A stretch of DNA of 64,000 nucleotides from Erysipelothrix urinaevulpis (GTDB lineage: Bacteria; Bacillota_I; Bacilli_A; Erysipelotrichales; Erysipelotrichaceae). A program made the translations under genes and the position numbers. The stretch covers positions 186,001-250,000 of the forward strand of contig NZ_WTTB01000001.1 of NCBI RefSeq assembly GCF_009828835.1. Direction: 5' to 3'. Below, piece after piece: positions 27,468 to 35,242 of this stretch (position 1 is the stretch's first letter; each line of letters begins with the position of its first letter). Below the pieces are notes generated by a model. That model was not told the DNA's origin. It did no database searches and saw only the letters and a list, made by a program, of their open reading frames with translations.

Positions 27468-28264
27468 AAAAACATCGTAAATTTAAATCAGTTTTACCAC
27501 TGTTCTTAATGTTATTATTCTTTTACGGTCCGATTTTAATCACAATTATATTTTCGTTTAATGATTCTAGATCTTTAACGGCATGGTCGGGGTTCTCGAC
27601 ACGTTGGTATCATGAATTATGGCGTGATCGAAGGGTTATGGAGGCTGTGAAGACTTCATTATCAATTGCACTCATTTCTACGGCAATATCAACCGTTGTG
27701 GGGACAATTACAGCGATTGGTTTAACAAGTCATAAAAAAATCGTAAAGAAAGTATTTAATAGTATTAATAATATTCCGGTCATGAATCCTGAAATTGTGA
27801 CAGCCATAGGTTTTATGCTTTTGTTTGTATCAATTAAAGGATTAGAGAAAGGTTATACAACGTTATTGATTGCTCATATTACCTTTAGTATCCCTTACGT
27901 CGTTCTAACAATATTACCTAAACTAAGGTCACTTGATCCAAGTTTAGCGGATGCAGCGATGGATTTAGGGGCCACCCCATATCAAGCATTAACGAAGGTA
28001 ATTGTACCGCAATTACAAGCAGCAATTATATCAGGGGCTTTAATTGCCTTTACAATGTCATTTGATGATTTTGTAATTTCTTACTTTTCAACGGGTAAGG
28101 GAGTAAGTAATATTTCAATCATTGTTTATACAATGTCAAAACGTATCAATCCAAAAATTAATGCGTTATCAACAATTATTATTGCCGTCATTACTGTTGC
28201 GTTAATTATTTTAAATGTAGCGCCAATATTTAAGAAAAATAAAAGAAAGGTGGTTGTGCAATGA
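27464..28264 (+). CDS. potC: Spermidine/putrescine ABC permease PotC
   Basis: A 266-residue permease with six hydrophobic segments and the EAA-type loop DAAMDLGATPYQAL. It overlaps potB and potD by four bases each (ATGA), showing tight coupling. Partner of PotB in the membrane channel. Confidence 0.92.
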   Translation: MKKHRKFKSVLPLFLMLLFFYGPILITIIFSFNDSRSLTAWSGFSTRWYHELWRDRRVMEAVKTSLSIALISTAISTVVGTITAIGLTSHKKIVKKVFNSINNIPVMNPEIVTAIGFMLLFVSIKGLEKGYTTLLIAHITFSIPYVVLTILPKLRSLDPSLADAAMDLGATPYQALTKVIVPQLQAAIISGALIAFTMSFDDFVISYFSTGKGVSNISIIVYTMSKRINPKINALSTIIIAVITVALIILNVAPIFKKNKRKVVVQ

Positions 28265-29304
28265 AAAAAAGAATATTAGGAGTTCTTGCATTGTTGTTAG
28301 TCTTAACAGCATGTGGATCAAAAAAAGAGGTTCAAGAATTAAGGGTCTATAGTTGGGGAGAGTTTATTGATAAAAATGTTATCAGTGAGTTTGAAGATAA
28401 ATTTAATGCTAAAGTGATTTATGAAGAATATAATTCAAATGAACAAATGTATAATAAACTTCAAGATGGGTCAAAATATGATGTGCTTGTTCCATCAGAC
28501 TATATGATTCAACGTTTACATGAAGAAGATATGATTCAAAAATTAGATTATTCAAAAATTCCAAATTATGAGAATGTATTACCAAGTTTAAAAAACAGAC
28601 AGTTCGATCCTAAAAATGAATACAGTGTTCCATACTTTTGGGGAAATGTTGGTATTCTTTATAATAAGAATAATGTAGACATGAAAGATTTAGAATCTCA
28701 AGGATGGGAAATCCTTGTTAATACAAAATATAAAGATCGTCTTTATTTCTATGATTCAGAACGTGATGCATTTATGATTGCTTTAAAAGCGTTGGGTTAT
28801 TCAGCAAATAGCTCAGATGAAAAAGAATTAAATGAGGCGTATGAGTGGTTGGTTCAAATGTTAGAAACAATGAATCCTATTTATTCGATGGATGACACAA
28901 TCGATAACATGAGAAATGGTATTAAAGATTTAGCAGTCGTTTATTCAGGAGATGCAACGTGGATTATTTCTGAAAATCCTGACATGGACTATTACCAACC
29001 ACAACAAGGAACTAATAATTGGATTGATGGATTAGTAGTTCCCAAAAATTCACCGAACCCTGATTTAGCGCATGAGTGGATTAATTTTATGTTAGAAAAG
29101 GAAACAGCAATTGCTAATACAACTGAAGTCGGCTATACAAGTCCAATTCAGGAGGCAATTGATGAAGTTTCAACAAATGGTGGTATTTATGAAGGAATCT
29201 CTTCATATGTTACGCGTCTAGGCTTTGAAAAAGATGAAGAATTCCACTACGATGAGGCTTTAAAAGCACTTATGACTGACCTTTGGACACGTGTAAAAGT
29301 ATAG
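28261..29304 (+). CDS. potD: Spermidine/putrescine-binding lipoprotein PotD
   Basis: A 347-residue extracellular binding protein. The signal peptide ends in the lipobox LTAC (Cys18), so it is lipid-anchored outside the membrane. The mature part begins LRVYSWGEFID, typical of PotD/PotF binding proteins, and keeps aromatic and acidic residues such as VPSDYM and the WIISENPDMDY region near the expected polyamine site. Last gene of the operon. Confidence 0.93.
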   Translation: MKKRILGVLALLLVLTACGSKKEVQELRVYSWGEFIDKNVISEFEDKFNAKVIYEEYNSNEQMYNKLQDGSKYDVLVPSDYMIQRLHEEDMIQKLDYSKIPNYENVLPSLKNRQFDPKNEYSVPYFWGNVGILYNKNNVDMKDLESQGWEILVNTKYKDRLYFYDSERDAFMIALKALGYSANSSDEKELNEAYEWLVQMLETMNPIYSMDDTIDNMRNGIKDLAVVYSGDATWIISENPDMDYYQPQQGTNNWIDGLVVPKNSPNPDLAHEWINFMLEKETAIANTTEVGYTSPIQEAIDEVSTNGGIYEGISSYVTRLGFEKDEEFHYDEALKALMTDLWTRVKV

Positions 29305-29305
29305 A

Positions 29306-29339
29306 AAAAAAATAAACGGAAATATTTCCGTTTTTTTCT
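29306..29339 (+). terminator. Terminator after potD
   Basis: The 20-base perfect palindrome AAACGGAAATATTTCCGTTT (29314-29333) is followed by seven Ts. Confidence 0.88.
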
Positions 29340-29366
29340 TGCATTTTATTTTTGATGTTGTATAAT
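29339..29366 (+). promoter_or_regulatory. Promoter of the first tRNA group
   Basis: TTGCAT (29339-29344), 16-base spacer, TATAAT (29361-29366); the tRNA-Cys gene starts 20 bases later. Confidence 0.75.
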
Positions 29367-29386
29367 GATAAAGCACAGTGAGAAAC

Positions 29387-29460
29387 GGTTCCTTAGCCAA
29401 GTGGTAAGGCAATAGACTGCAACTCTGTGATCGTCGGTTCAAATCCGACAGGAACCTCCA
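29387..29460 (+). tRNA. tRNA-Cys (anticodon GCA)
   Basis: Acceptor GGTTCCT pairs with AGGAACC, then T and encoded CCA. The anticodon loop CUGCAAC gives GCA. Confidence 0.95.
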
Positions 29461-29471
29461 ATTATGTATAT

Positions 29472-29559
29472 GGGGATGTGGCGGAATCTGGTAGACGCAA
29501 CGGACTTAAAATCCGTTGAAGGCAACTTCGTATGGGTTCAAGTCCCTTCATCCCCACCA
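29472..29559 (+). tRNA. tRNA-Leu (anticodon UAA)
   Basis: Class II tRNA with a long variable arm (TTGAAGGCAACTTCGT region), acceptor GGGGATG/CATCCCC and CCA. Loop CUUAAAA gives UAA. Confidence 0.95.
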
Positions 29560-29581
29560 TTTATTATAAGAGGTTTATTAT

Positions 29582-29658
29582 GCGCCCGTAGCTCAATTGG
29601 ATAGAGCGTTTGACTACGGATCAAAAGGCTAAGGGTTCGACTCCTTTCGGGCGCGCCA
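29582..29658 (+). tRNA. tRNA-Arg (anticodon ACG)
   Basis: Acceptor GCGCCCG/CGGGCGC with CCA. Loop CUACGGA gives ACG, normally edited to ICG to read CGN codons. Confidence 0.95.
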
Positions 29659-29666
29659 TTAATATT

Positions 29667-29743
29667 CGGGATGTAGCACAGCTTGGTAGTGCACCTGGTT
29701 TGGGACCAGGGGGTCGCAGGTTCGAATCCTGTCATCCCGACCA
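29667..29743 (+). tRNA. tRNA-Pro (anticodon UGG)
   Basis: Acceptor CGGGATG/CATCCCG with CCA. Stem CCUGG/CCAGG around UUUGGGA gives UGG. Confidence 0.95.
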
Positions 29744-29782
29744 TTAATTTTTTTTATTTAGATACGTTAACCTTAAAAAGTT

Positions 29783-29859
29783 GGCGGGATAGCTCAGCTG
29801 GCCAGAGCGTCCGGTTCATACCCGGGAGGTCGTGAGTTCGAACCTCACTCCCGCTACCA
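29783..29859 (+). tRNA. Elongator tRNA-Met (anticodon CAU)
   Basis: Acceptor GGCGGGA/TCCCGCT region with CCA. Loop UUCAUAC. The body resembles Bacillota elongator Met and lacks the unpaired 1-72 and GGG-stem features of initiator tRNA. Confidence 0.88.
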
Positions 29860-29889
29860 TAAAAAATTTAAATTAAGGGCGTAATGAGC

Positions 29890-29966
29890 GGACCCTTAGC
29901 TCAGTTGGTTAGAGCTACCGGCTCATAACCGGTTGGTCGTAGGTTCGAGTCCTACAGGGTCCACCA
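29890..29966 (+). tRNA. tRNA-Ile2 (CAU, lysidine type)
   Basis: Acceptor GGACCCT/AGGGTCC with CCA and loop CUCAUAA. The sequence closely resembles Bacillota tRNA-Ile2, whose C34 is changed to lysidine by TilS to read AUA. Assignment over Met is by body similarity. Confidence 0.85.
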
Positions 29967-29978
29967 TCAATTTAATCT

Positions 29979-30067
29979 GGAGGAGTACCCAAGTGGCTGA
30001 AGGGACTGGTCTTGAAAACCAGCAGATGTTCGCGCATGCGGGAGTTCGAATCTCCCCTCCTCCGCCA
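29979..30067 (+). tRNA. tRNA-Ser (anticodon UGA)
   Basis: Class II tRNA with long variable arm, acceptor GGAGGAG/CTCCTCC and CCA. Stem CUGGU/ACCAG around CUUGAAA gives UGA. Confidence 0.95.
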
Positions 30068-30079
30068 TTTAAATTACTA

Positions 30080-30107
30080 TTGATTTAATTTATACATGTG
30101 TTATAAT
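30080..30107 (+). promoter_or_regulatory. Internal promoter before initiator tRNA
   Basis: TTGATT (30080-30085), 16-base spacer, TATAAT (30102-30107), 20 bases before tRNA-fMet. It has the same geometry as the first tRNA promoter. Confidence 0.72.
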
Positions 30108-30126
30108 ATCTTAGCAACAAATACAT

Positions 30127-30203
30127 CGCGGGGTGGAGCAGTCTGGTGGCTCGTCGGGCTCATAACCCGGAGGTCGTAGGTTCAAATCCTGCCCCCGCAA
30201 CCA
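30127..30203 (+). tRNA. Initiator tRNA-fMet (anticodon CAU)
   Basis: Begins CGCGGGG with an unpaired C1, pairs with CCCCGC, and has the GGG/CCC anticodon stem end (CGGG-CUCAUAA-CCCG) that marks initiator tRNA, plus encoded CCA. Confidence 0.93.
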
Positions 30204-30204
30204 T

Positions 30205-30280
30205 GGCCTCTTAGCTCAGTTGGTAGAGCAACGGATTGAAGATCCGTGTGTCCTCAGTTCGATTCTGAGAGAGGCCACCA
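30205..30280 (+). tRNA. tRNA-Phe (anticodon GAA)
   Basis: Acceptor GGCCTCT/AGAGGCC with CCA. Stem ACGGA/UCCGU around UUGAAGA gives GAA. One base after tRNA-fMet. Confidence 0.95.
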
Positions 30281-30294
30281 TCAAATGTAAAGTA

Positions 30295-30321
30295 AACTAT
30301 CGATTATTCGATAGTTTTTTT
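30295..30321 (+). terminator. Terminator of the tRNA cluster
   Basis: AACTATCGA-TTAT-TCGATAGTT stem-loop followed by Ts. Confidence 0.9.
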
Positions 30322-30642
30322 GTATATTCATTAAATAATGTATTTTAGTTAGTGAAAGTTAGGGATTTTTAGGAGATGCACATATGCTCAAGCATGTTAT
30401 AATTTGAGAAAGAGTAAATTGATTACTAAAAATTATCTTTATTAAGCAAACTGATTTATTTATACAGTGCTAGCTGTCAAATCTAAAACTTTTAAAAATA
30501 CTATCACAAGTAATTTAATATATTTTGTAATCATTCAGTGCATAATTTAAACAGACGAAACTATGACTAATATAATAATATATAAGAACTTTTAGGATTA
30601 GATTAGAACCTTTCATAATTATGGTTAAAGGGAGGTGAAAAT
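30322..30642 (+). other. Very AT-rich leader region of the bacteriocin locus
   Basis: About 320 bases with no credible gene. It holds TATAAT at 30398-30403 and TATAAT at 30571-30576, the latter with a weak TTAAAC 18 bases upstream, either of which could drive the bacteriocin genes. It is richer in A+T than the neighbouring regions. A strong ribosome binding site GGGAGGTGA closes it at 30630-30638. No operator was recognised. Confidence 0.5.
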
Positions 30643-30990
30643 ATCAAAAGTAGTCAAACATCAAAAAGATTTGGAATAGTTTTCTCAGTCCTAATTATTT
30701 TATTTGGTATGAAACCAATTTTTGCTTTTCAGTCAGACAAAGGAAAATTAAAATCAAATACACATACAACAGGTAGGTATGGTTCATATCGTGCTAGTTA
30801 CAATGGAAAGAAAAATAAAGGAAAAACATCGGCGACTTGGCATAATGGAGGTGGAGGAACTGTTTACATAAAGATGTCAACAAGAAAAGAAGTCAAGAGT
30901 AGTGGTGGACAGTTAACAGGGCCTACGGAAATTACTGATTATGGTGTAAAAGTACAGTATCATAAATACTTTGGAGGACCTATGTATTGA
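30643..30990 (+). CDS. Lactococcin-972-like bacteriocin precursor, apparent AUC start
   Basis: A predicted secreted peptide of 115 residues. GGAGG ends 7 bases before an ATC codon at 30643; from there the frame gives a textbook Sec signal peptide: KSSQTSKR, a hydrophobic core (about 11-22) and an IFA cleavage site near residue 28. The mature part of about 87 residues has no Cys and carries the SATWHNGGGGTVYIK and YGVKVQYHKYFGG stretches that resemble the lactococcin 972 family, whose member blocks septum formation by binding lipid II. No ATG, GTG or TTG exists in frame before ATG 30709, which would remove the signal peptide. Downstream genes match the family's partner genes. Either AUC initiates or the start codon is mutated. 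Confidence 0.75.
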   Translation: MKSSQTSKRFGIVFSVLIILFGMKPIFAFQSDKGKLKSNTHTTGRYGSYRASYNGKKNKGKTSATWHNGGGGTVYIKMSTRKEVKSSGGQLTGPTEITDYGVKVQYHKYFGGPMY

Positions 30991-30993
30991 TAT

Positions 30994-31014
30994 AAAGAGC
31001 GCGTTGCGCTCTTT
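30994..31014 (+). terminator. Hairpin between bacteriocin gene and export genes
   Basis: AAAGAGCGC-GTT-GCGCTCTTT, a perfect 9-bp stem with a 3-base loop and only a four-T tail, then the ribosome binding site of the next gene. It looks like a leaky terminator or mRNA-stabilising hairpin. Confidence 0.65.
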
Positions 31015-31027
31015 TAGGGGGATTATA

Positions 31028-33154
31028 ATGAAAAAAATAAATTTCGTTTTAACGATGATTGTTGCGGTACTTTTATTTCAAATGATTTCGAGTTCATTTA
31101 ATCAAGAGTATCATTTAAGTGAATATGATTTTTCGTCTCAAGATAGAACGGATGATATGCGAGTTGTATCTTTATCTGTTTCAACTGAAACATTTAAGGG
31201 TTCGCAAGAAGATTTTGTAGAAAAACTTACAAGCTATCTAAACGAGATTCCATATGATGCTTCGGTACTTAGTGTTGGAGCGACGGACGGTCATGAAGAA
31301 GCTGTGGACATACTTTATGTCAAACCTAATGATAATCTTTATTCGCATCTGTATATTAAAGGGAACATGCATGACAATCGGGTTCAAGAGAAATACTTAG
31401 AACCCTTCATGACAAACTATGATAATGAAAATGTTCAAATTATTCAACCATTCCGATTTAATAGGGATATCTATTATGATGGCCTTAAAAATAAACTTGA
31501 ATATAAATCTATTGATGTTTTAAATGAAATGGTGGGTAATGCAAAGGACTTCATCATAAATCTGAACTTTTACGTACCACTCGATGAGATTTTAGCATTT
31601 CAAAAGAATTTGGAAACTGATTACTTTAATAAGTATTATAATTGTGAAGAGGCTTCGAGTTTCGATCGAATATGCGGATTAAATATTTCATCAGAAACAC
31701 CAGTTGATATTAGAAATTTTGAATGGAGTTTGTTTGATCAAGATGTTAATTATCCACTGTTCATTATGTTAGTATCTTGTATTTCATTAATTACACTTAT
31801 AATATATCGGCAAATTCAAAATGAGAAAGAGATTGTAGTTCGAAAAATGCATGGTAATAGCGATTGGATCATCTTCTTGAGACTGGTGTTCCCGCTAATC
31901 GTTCAAACATTATTAGTTTTTGTATCAACATTAATATTGTTCTTTTTTATTACTTATGAAGGACCTTATCTTTTATTGAAAAGTCTTTTTTTAACATTAT
32001 TAAAAGTTAGTTTTGTTTTCTTGATTTGTATTGTAGTTCTTATCTTTGGTTTAGCGTGTATACAAAGGCTGACAAATAAAGGATTATCTTTAAAAAAGAA
32101 TAGACGATCTCCCTTAATATACATCGGTAATAACATTTTAAAAATAGCGGTGATAGTATTTTTAAGTATTCCTTTGGTTTCAGATGGTGAAGATGTGTTA
32201 GGTCGTAGATCTTATCTTCGTGAATTAAGTAATATGACACAAAACTATGATCAAGTAATATCATCAGTTAATTACGGATATGAGTATAGCTACGATGATG
32301 AGAATAGAATGAATCAACAGTTATTTAAAATTGCTACTGAGAATGATGTGGCGTATATGAGTTTTCAAGATGTGTCACGTAATTTGGAAAATCCTGATAC
32401 CCCAGTTCCCATTGCAATTAATAAGGTAGCTTTCCAAATTCTATTTCCTCAAATACAAGTTACTAATCAAGAAAATGATTTTATTGATATCACAAGCAAA
32501 CAAGGTCAGAATCCTTATATTTCTTCTGATGCAATTTGTCTTGATGAGACTCCCCAAATTACGACAGCATTCTTTACAGGGGGTGTAGTAAAAAATCCAT
32601 CATACCGGCTTGTCCTTAAGCCCACGAATGAGGACTTAGAGATGATTGGTTTTATGTCACTCTATACACTAAAAGATAATCATACAAACTTAAATGGTTT
32701 TATAGAACAAGTAAGCAAAGAAATAACGAGTCCTGAAGTTTTAAAGTTGGAAGCAATCCAAAAAAGTTCCCAGAAAGTATTAACTCGAACTGTTTATGAG
32801 TTAATAATGAAACTGTCTGTTATGTTTTTACTTATCTTTGTGTACTCGAAGTTACTGGTGGGTCTCTACCTAAATAACAATGGAAAGAAGTTAACAATTC
32901 AATATCTTCACGGATTATCTCGGTTTGAGAGGTTTTTCAGAGTATATATGATTCACACTTTAACAATCTTTATTTCGTCCAGGTTAACAATTCACTTTTT
33001 ATTAAAAGAAATTGATGGGTTGATGTTAGCTCGTTCAAGTTTTGTTCGTGTGTACTTTGTTGTTATTTTAGGTTTTGATTTGTTAATGGTAAATCTTCAA
33101 CTTAGAAAATTTGAAAGAAAGTCAGTCATTGTATTGAAGGGAGAACATTCATGA
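31028..33154 (+). CDS. Bacteriocin-associated integral membrane protein (DUF1430-like)
   Basis: A 708-residue membrane protein with one N-terminal hydrophobic segment, a large extracellular part (about 30-240), three or more hydrophobic segments (about 240-370), a further segment and second extracellular region (about 385-590), and C-terminal segments. This FtsX/MacB-like layout, the neighbouring bacteriocin gene and ATPase match the large membrane proteins of lactococcin 972 loci. It probably takes part in export or self-protection. ATG 31028 follows GGGGGATTATA; the frame starting at 30971 overlaps the bacteriocin gene and is not used. It overlaps the ATPase by ATGA. Confidence 0.8.
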   Translation: MKKINFVLTMIVAVLLFQMISSSFNQEYHLSEYDFSSQDRTDDMRVVSLSVSTETFKGSQEDFVEKLTSYLNEIPYDASVLSVGATDGHEEAVDILYVKPNDNLYSHLYIKGNMHDNRVQEKYLEPFMTNYDNENVQIIQPFRFNRDIYYDGLKNKLEYKSIDVLNEMVGNAKDFIINLNFYVPLDEILAFQKNLETDYFNKYYNCEEASSFDRICGLNISSETPVDIRNFEWSLFDQDVNYPLFIMLVSCISLITLIIYRQIQNEKEIVVRKMHGNSDWIIFLRLVFPLIVQTLLVFVSTLILFFFITYEGPYLLLKSLFLTLLKVSFVFLICIVVLIFGLACIQRLTNKGLSLKKNRRSPLIYIGNNILKIAVIVFLSIPLVSDGEDVLGRRSYLRELSNMTQNYDQVISSVNYGYEYSYDDENRMNQQLFKIATENDVAYMSFQDVSRNLENPDTPVPIAINKVAFQILFPQIQVTNQENDFIDITSKQGQNPYISSDAICLDETPQITTAFFTGGVVKNPSYRLVLKPTNEDLEMIGFMSLYTLKDNHTNLNGFIEQVSKEITSPEVLKLEAIQKSSQKVLTRTVYELIMKLSVMFLLIFVYSKLLVGLYLNNNGKKLTIQYLHGLSRFERFFRVYMIHTLTIFISSRLTIHFLLKEIDGLMLARSSFVRVYFVVILGFDLLMVNLQLRKFERKSVIVLKGEHS

Positions 33155-33798
33155 TCGAGTTAAACAATATATATAAATCATTTGGTAATGTTGAGGTTTT
33201 GCATGACTTAAGTCTATCTGTTAGAGAAGGAAATTTTACGGTTATTACAGGGTCCTCAGGATCAGGTAAGAGTACTGTTTTAAACATAATGGGATTATTG
33301 GATGGTGCTGACAAAGGAAGTATAAGAATCAATCAACATGAGAATGTCAAACCATTTTCTAAGTATGCGAGTGATATTTTAAGAAATGAAATAGGTTATC
33401 TCTTTCAAAATTTTGCTCTCATAGAGAATAAAAGTGTCAAGTATAATCTCATGATTGCTTTGGAGCATGTGAAAAGCAAAAATAAGAAAAAACTTATCGT
33501 AGACGCTCTTGAAAAAGTTGGTTTAAAAGGATTCGAAAATAAAAAAGTATTTGAATGCTCTGGTGGAGAGCAACAACGTATTGCGATAGCGAGGTTATTA
33601 TTGAAACCATGTGAAATAGTTTTATGTGATGAGCCGACTGGAAGTCTTGATGAGGAAAACAAGCACACTGTTTTTAACCTATTAAAGTACCTTCAAAGTC
33701 AGGGGAAGACACTTGTCGTTGTAACTCATGATGAAGACTTAGTAAAAATTGCTGATGAGGTTATTACAATACATAAATATGAAAAAACTCTGTCGTAA
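33151..33798 (+). CDS. ABC ATPase of lactococcin-972-type locus
   Basis: A 215-residue MacB/LolD-like ATPase with Walker A GSSGSGKST (about 36), signature CSGGEQQR, Walker B VLCDEPTGSLDE and switch VTHDE. It overlaps the membrane protein gene by four bases, so the two probably form one transporter. In lactococcin 972 loci the equivalent pair is thought to provide secretion or immunity. No clear terminator follows before the convergent ROK gene at 33852. Confidence 0.85.
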   Translation: MIELNNIYKSFGNVEVLHDLSLSVREGNFTVITGSSGSGKSTVLNIMGLLDGADKGSIRINQHENVKPFSKYASDILRNEIGYLFQNFALIENKSVKYNLMIALEHVKSKNKKKLIVDALEKVGLKGFENKKVFECSGGEQQRIAIARLLLKPCEIVLCDEPTGSLDEENKHTVFNLLKYLQSQGKTLVVVTHDEDLVKIADEVITIHKYEKTLS

Positions 33799-33851
33799 TA
33801 ATATTACTCGAGAGTATGTAGTCTAGTAAAAATATTTAATTGTTTAAGGAA

Positions 33852-35021
33852 TTAACTTAAGATATGACCTTGAATTGCTAGGGCGCAGGCAGCTTTTGCT
33901 CCATTTATTTTCTTGTATGGTTTAATAATTTTTTCAATTGATACTCTTGGTAAGAGTTTTGAATCATGTTGTTCGATCTTGTGGAGTAGCAACCATCCTA
34001 ACTCTTGGTTGTTGAATAGTTCCGCATGAAGATAGATGATTTCAGCATCCAAACTCACAATTACGTTGTTAATAGCAATCGCGAGGTAATCAATGGCTAA
34101 ATCAACCATATGAATGACAGCAGTATCGCCAAGGTGGTACGCTTGGATAATAATATTCATTGTGATATCTTTAGCGTTTTCTACCAAGGTTGTGAGGTAA
34201 GTATGAGTATTACTTTCATAAATAAGGCGTGCTTTTCGAATCATCCATGTTTGGCTTGCGTAGGTTTGTAAGCATCCATGTTTTCCACATTCGCATTGAG
34301 GGCCGTCGGGGTTAATGACCATATGACCTATTTCACCGACATAATAATTGTTACGAGCATATATTTCACTTTTGTAAAGGTATGAACTAAACATACCACG
34401 TCTAAAGTGCATGAATAAGAAATTTGGATCATTTTTAAATTCTCCAAATAAGCGTTCGTTTATGGCCATAGTGTTCACATTGTTTTCGAAAAAAACAGGG
34501 ATTTTAAATGCGTTCTTTATTTCGCTGAGTGAAAAGTCTTGCCAAAATGGATTGTTAGTCAAGATATAAGAAGATGAATTGTCATAGTGACCAGGGATTG
34601 CGATGCCAATGGCTTGAATTGTATAATTTGAATTTTCTTGGATATAGGAATGAATTTGGTTAATAACGGCTTGGTGTTCTAATATAGGGACGCTAAGCTC
34701 TTTTTTATTGACAACATTCGCTTTATTATTTGTTATACACAGAGTTAAACCATTCTCAAATAATTCGGCTCCAAGGTAATAGGTATCTGTTTGTTTTATA
34801 TCGAGTAGTATTTTCTTACGTCCTGCTCGATTTTCAAGGCCGTTTTCTTCGCCCATTTCATATAAAAATTGTTGATCAATTAAGATTTGAGTTAAATCAC
34901 TCATTGTTGCTGGAGTGATATTTAACATTTTTGATAAATCAATTCTGGACATTGGCCCATTAGCGTAGATTGCATCTAATATTCTTGAAACTTGATTTTT
35001 ACGTGCTTTACTTAATGTCAT
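33852..35021 (-). CDS. ROK-family (XylR/NagC-type) transcriptional repressor
   Basis: A 389-residue regulator: N-terminal winged helix (about 10-65, MSRIDLSKMLNITPATMSDL) and a ROK sugar-binding domain with the zinc motif CECGKHGCLQ (about 252) and GIAIPGH. It is divergent from the PTS EIIC operon and probably represses it until a sugar or sugar phosphate binds. On the minus strand TATAAT (plus 35056-35061) lies upstream. ATG 35021 follows AAAGAGGTGGAAT. Confidence 0.88.
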   Translation of the reverse strand: MTLSKARKNQVSRILDAIYANGPMSRIDLSKMLNITPATMSDLTQILIDQQFLYEMGEENGLENRAGRKKILLDIKQTDTYYLGAELFENGLTLCITNNKANVVNKKELSVPILEHQAVINQIHSYIQENSNYTIQAIGIAIPGHYDNSSSYILTNNPFWQDFSLSEIKNAFKIPVFFENNVNTMAINERLFGEFKNDPNFLFMHFRRGMFSSYLYKSEIYARNNYYVGEIGHMVINPDGPQCECGKHGCLQTYASQTWMIRKARLIYESNTHTYLTTLVENAKDITMNIIIQAYHLGDTAVIHMVDLAIDYLAIAINNVIVSLDAEIIYLHAELFNNQELGWLLLHKIEQHDSKLLPRVSIEKIIKPYKKINGAKAACALAIQGHILS

Positions 35022-35153
35022 TATTCCACCTCTTTATCTTTATTCTACACTATTGATTATAAAATGTAAGCAAATATACCGAAAAAAGATAAAATTCTTA
35101 ACTATTACTTATGAAAGGCTTTACATCTGCAGATAAATCGTTTAATATGTACT

Positions 35154-35180
35154 TAGTTGATAACAAAAAACAATCAACTA
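35154..35180 (+). promoter_or_regulatory. Candidate operator 1 in the ROK/EIIC intergenic region
   Basis: TAGTTGAT (35154-35161) and its exact complement ATCAACTA (35173-35180), 11 bases apart, between the divergent ROK repressor and EIIC genes. It is adjacent to TATAAA at 35183. Confidence 0.45.
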
Positions 35181-35197
35181 CATATAAAACAGCTGTT

Positions 35198-35211
35198 TAT
35201 ACACGTGTATA
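35198..35211 (+). promoter_or_regulatory. Candidate operator 2: perfect 14-bp palindrome
   Basis: TATACACGTGTATA, uninterrupted, 31 bases before the EIIC start. It lies where a repressor would block transcription or elongation. Confidence 0.45.
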
Positions 35212-35242
35212 CTTAGAAAATATAAATAATGGAGGAGAGAAT

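Noticed and set aside
29538-29744. A 68-codon minus-strand frame resembling annotated small proteins
   Set aside because: It is the antisense translation of tRNA-Leu, tRNA-Arg and tRNA-Pro genes, a well-known annotation artefact.
33799-33851. Terminator between the bacteriocin ATPase and ROK genes
   Set aside because: No stem longer than a few base pairs with a T-run could be found.
35112-35125. TGAAAGGCTTTACA as a cre site upstream of EIIC
   Set aside because: The central CG of the cre consensus is missing.
35111-35242. N-terminal extension of the EIIC frame from ATG 35111
   Set aside because: It lies across the candidate operators and promoter, is not PTS-like, and lacks a ribosome binding site; ATG 35243 has GGAGGAG.
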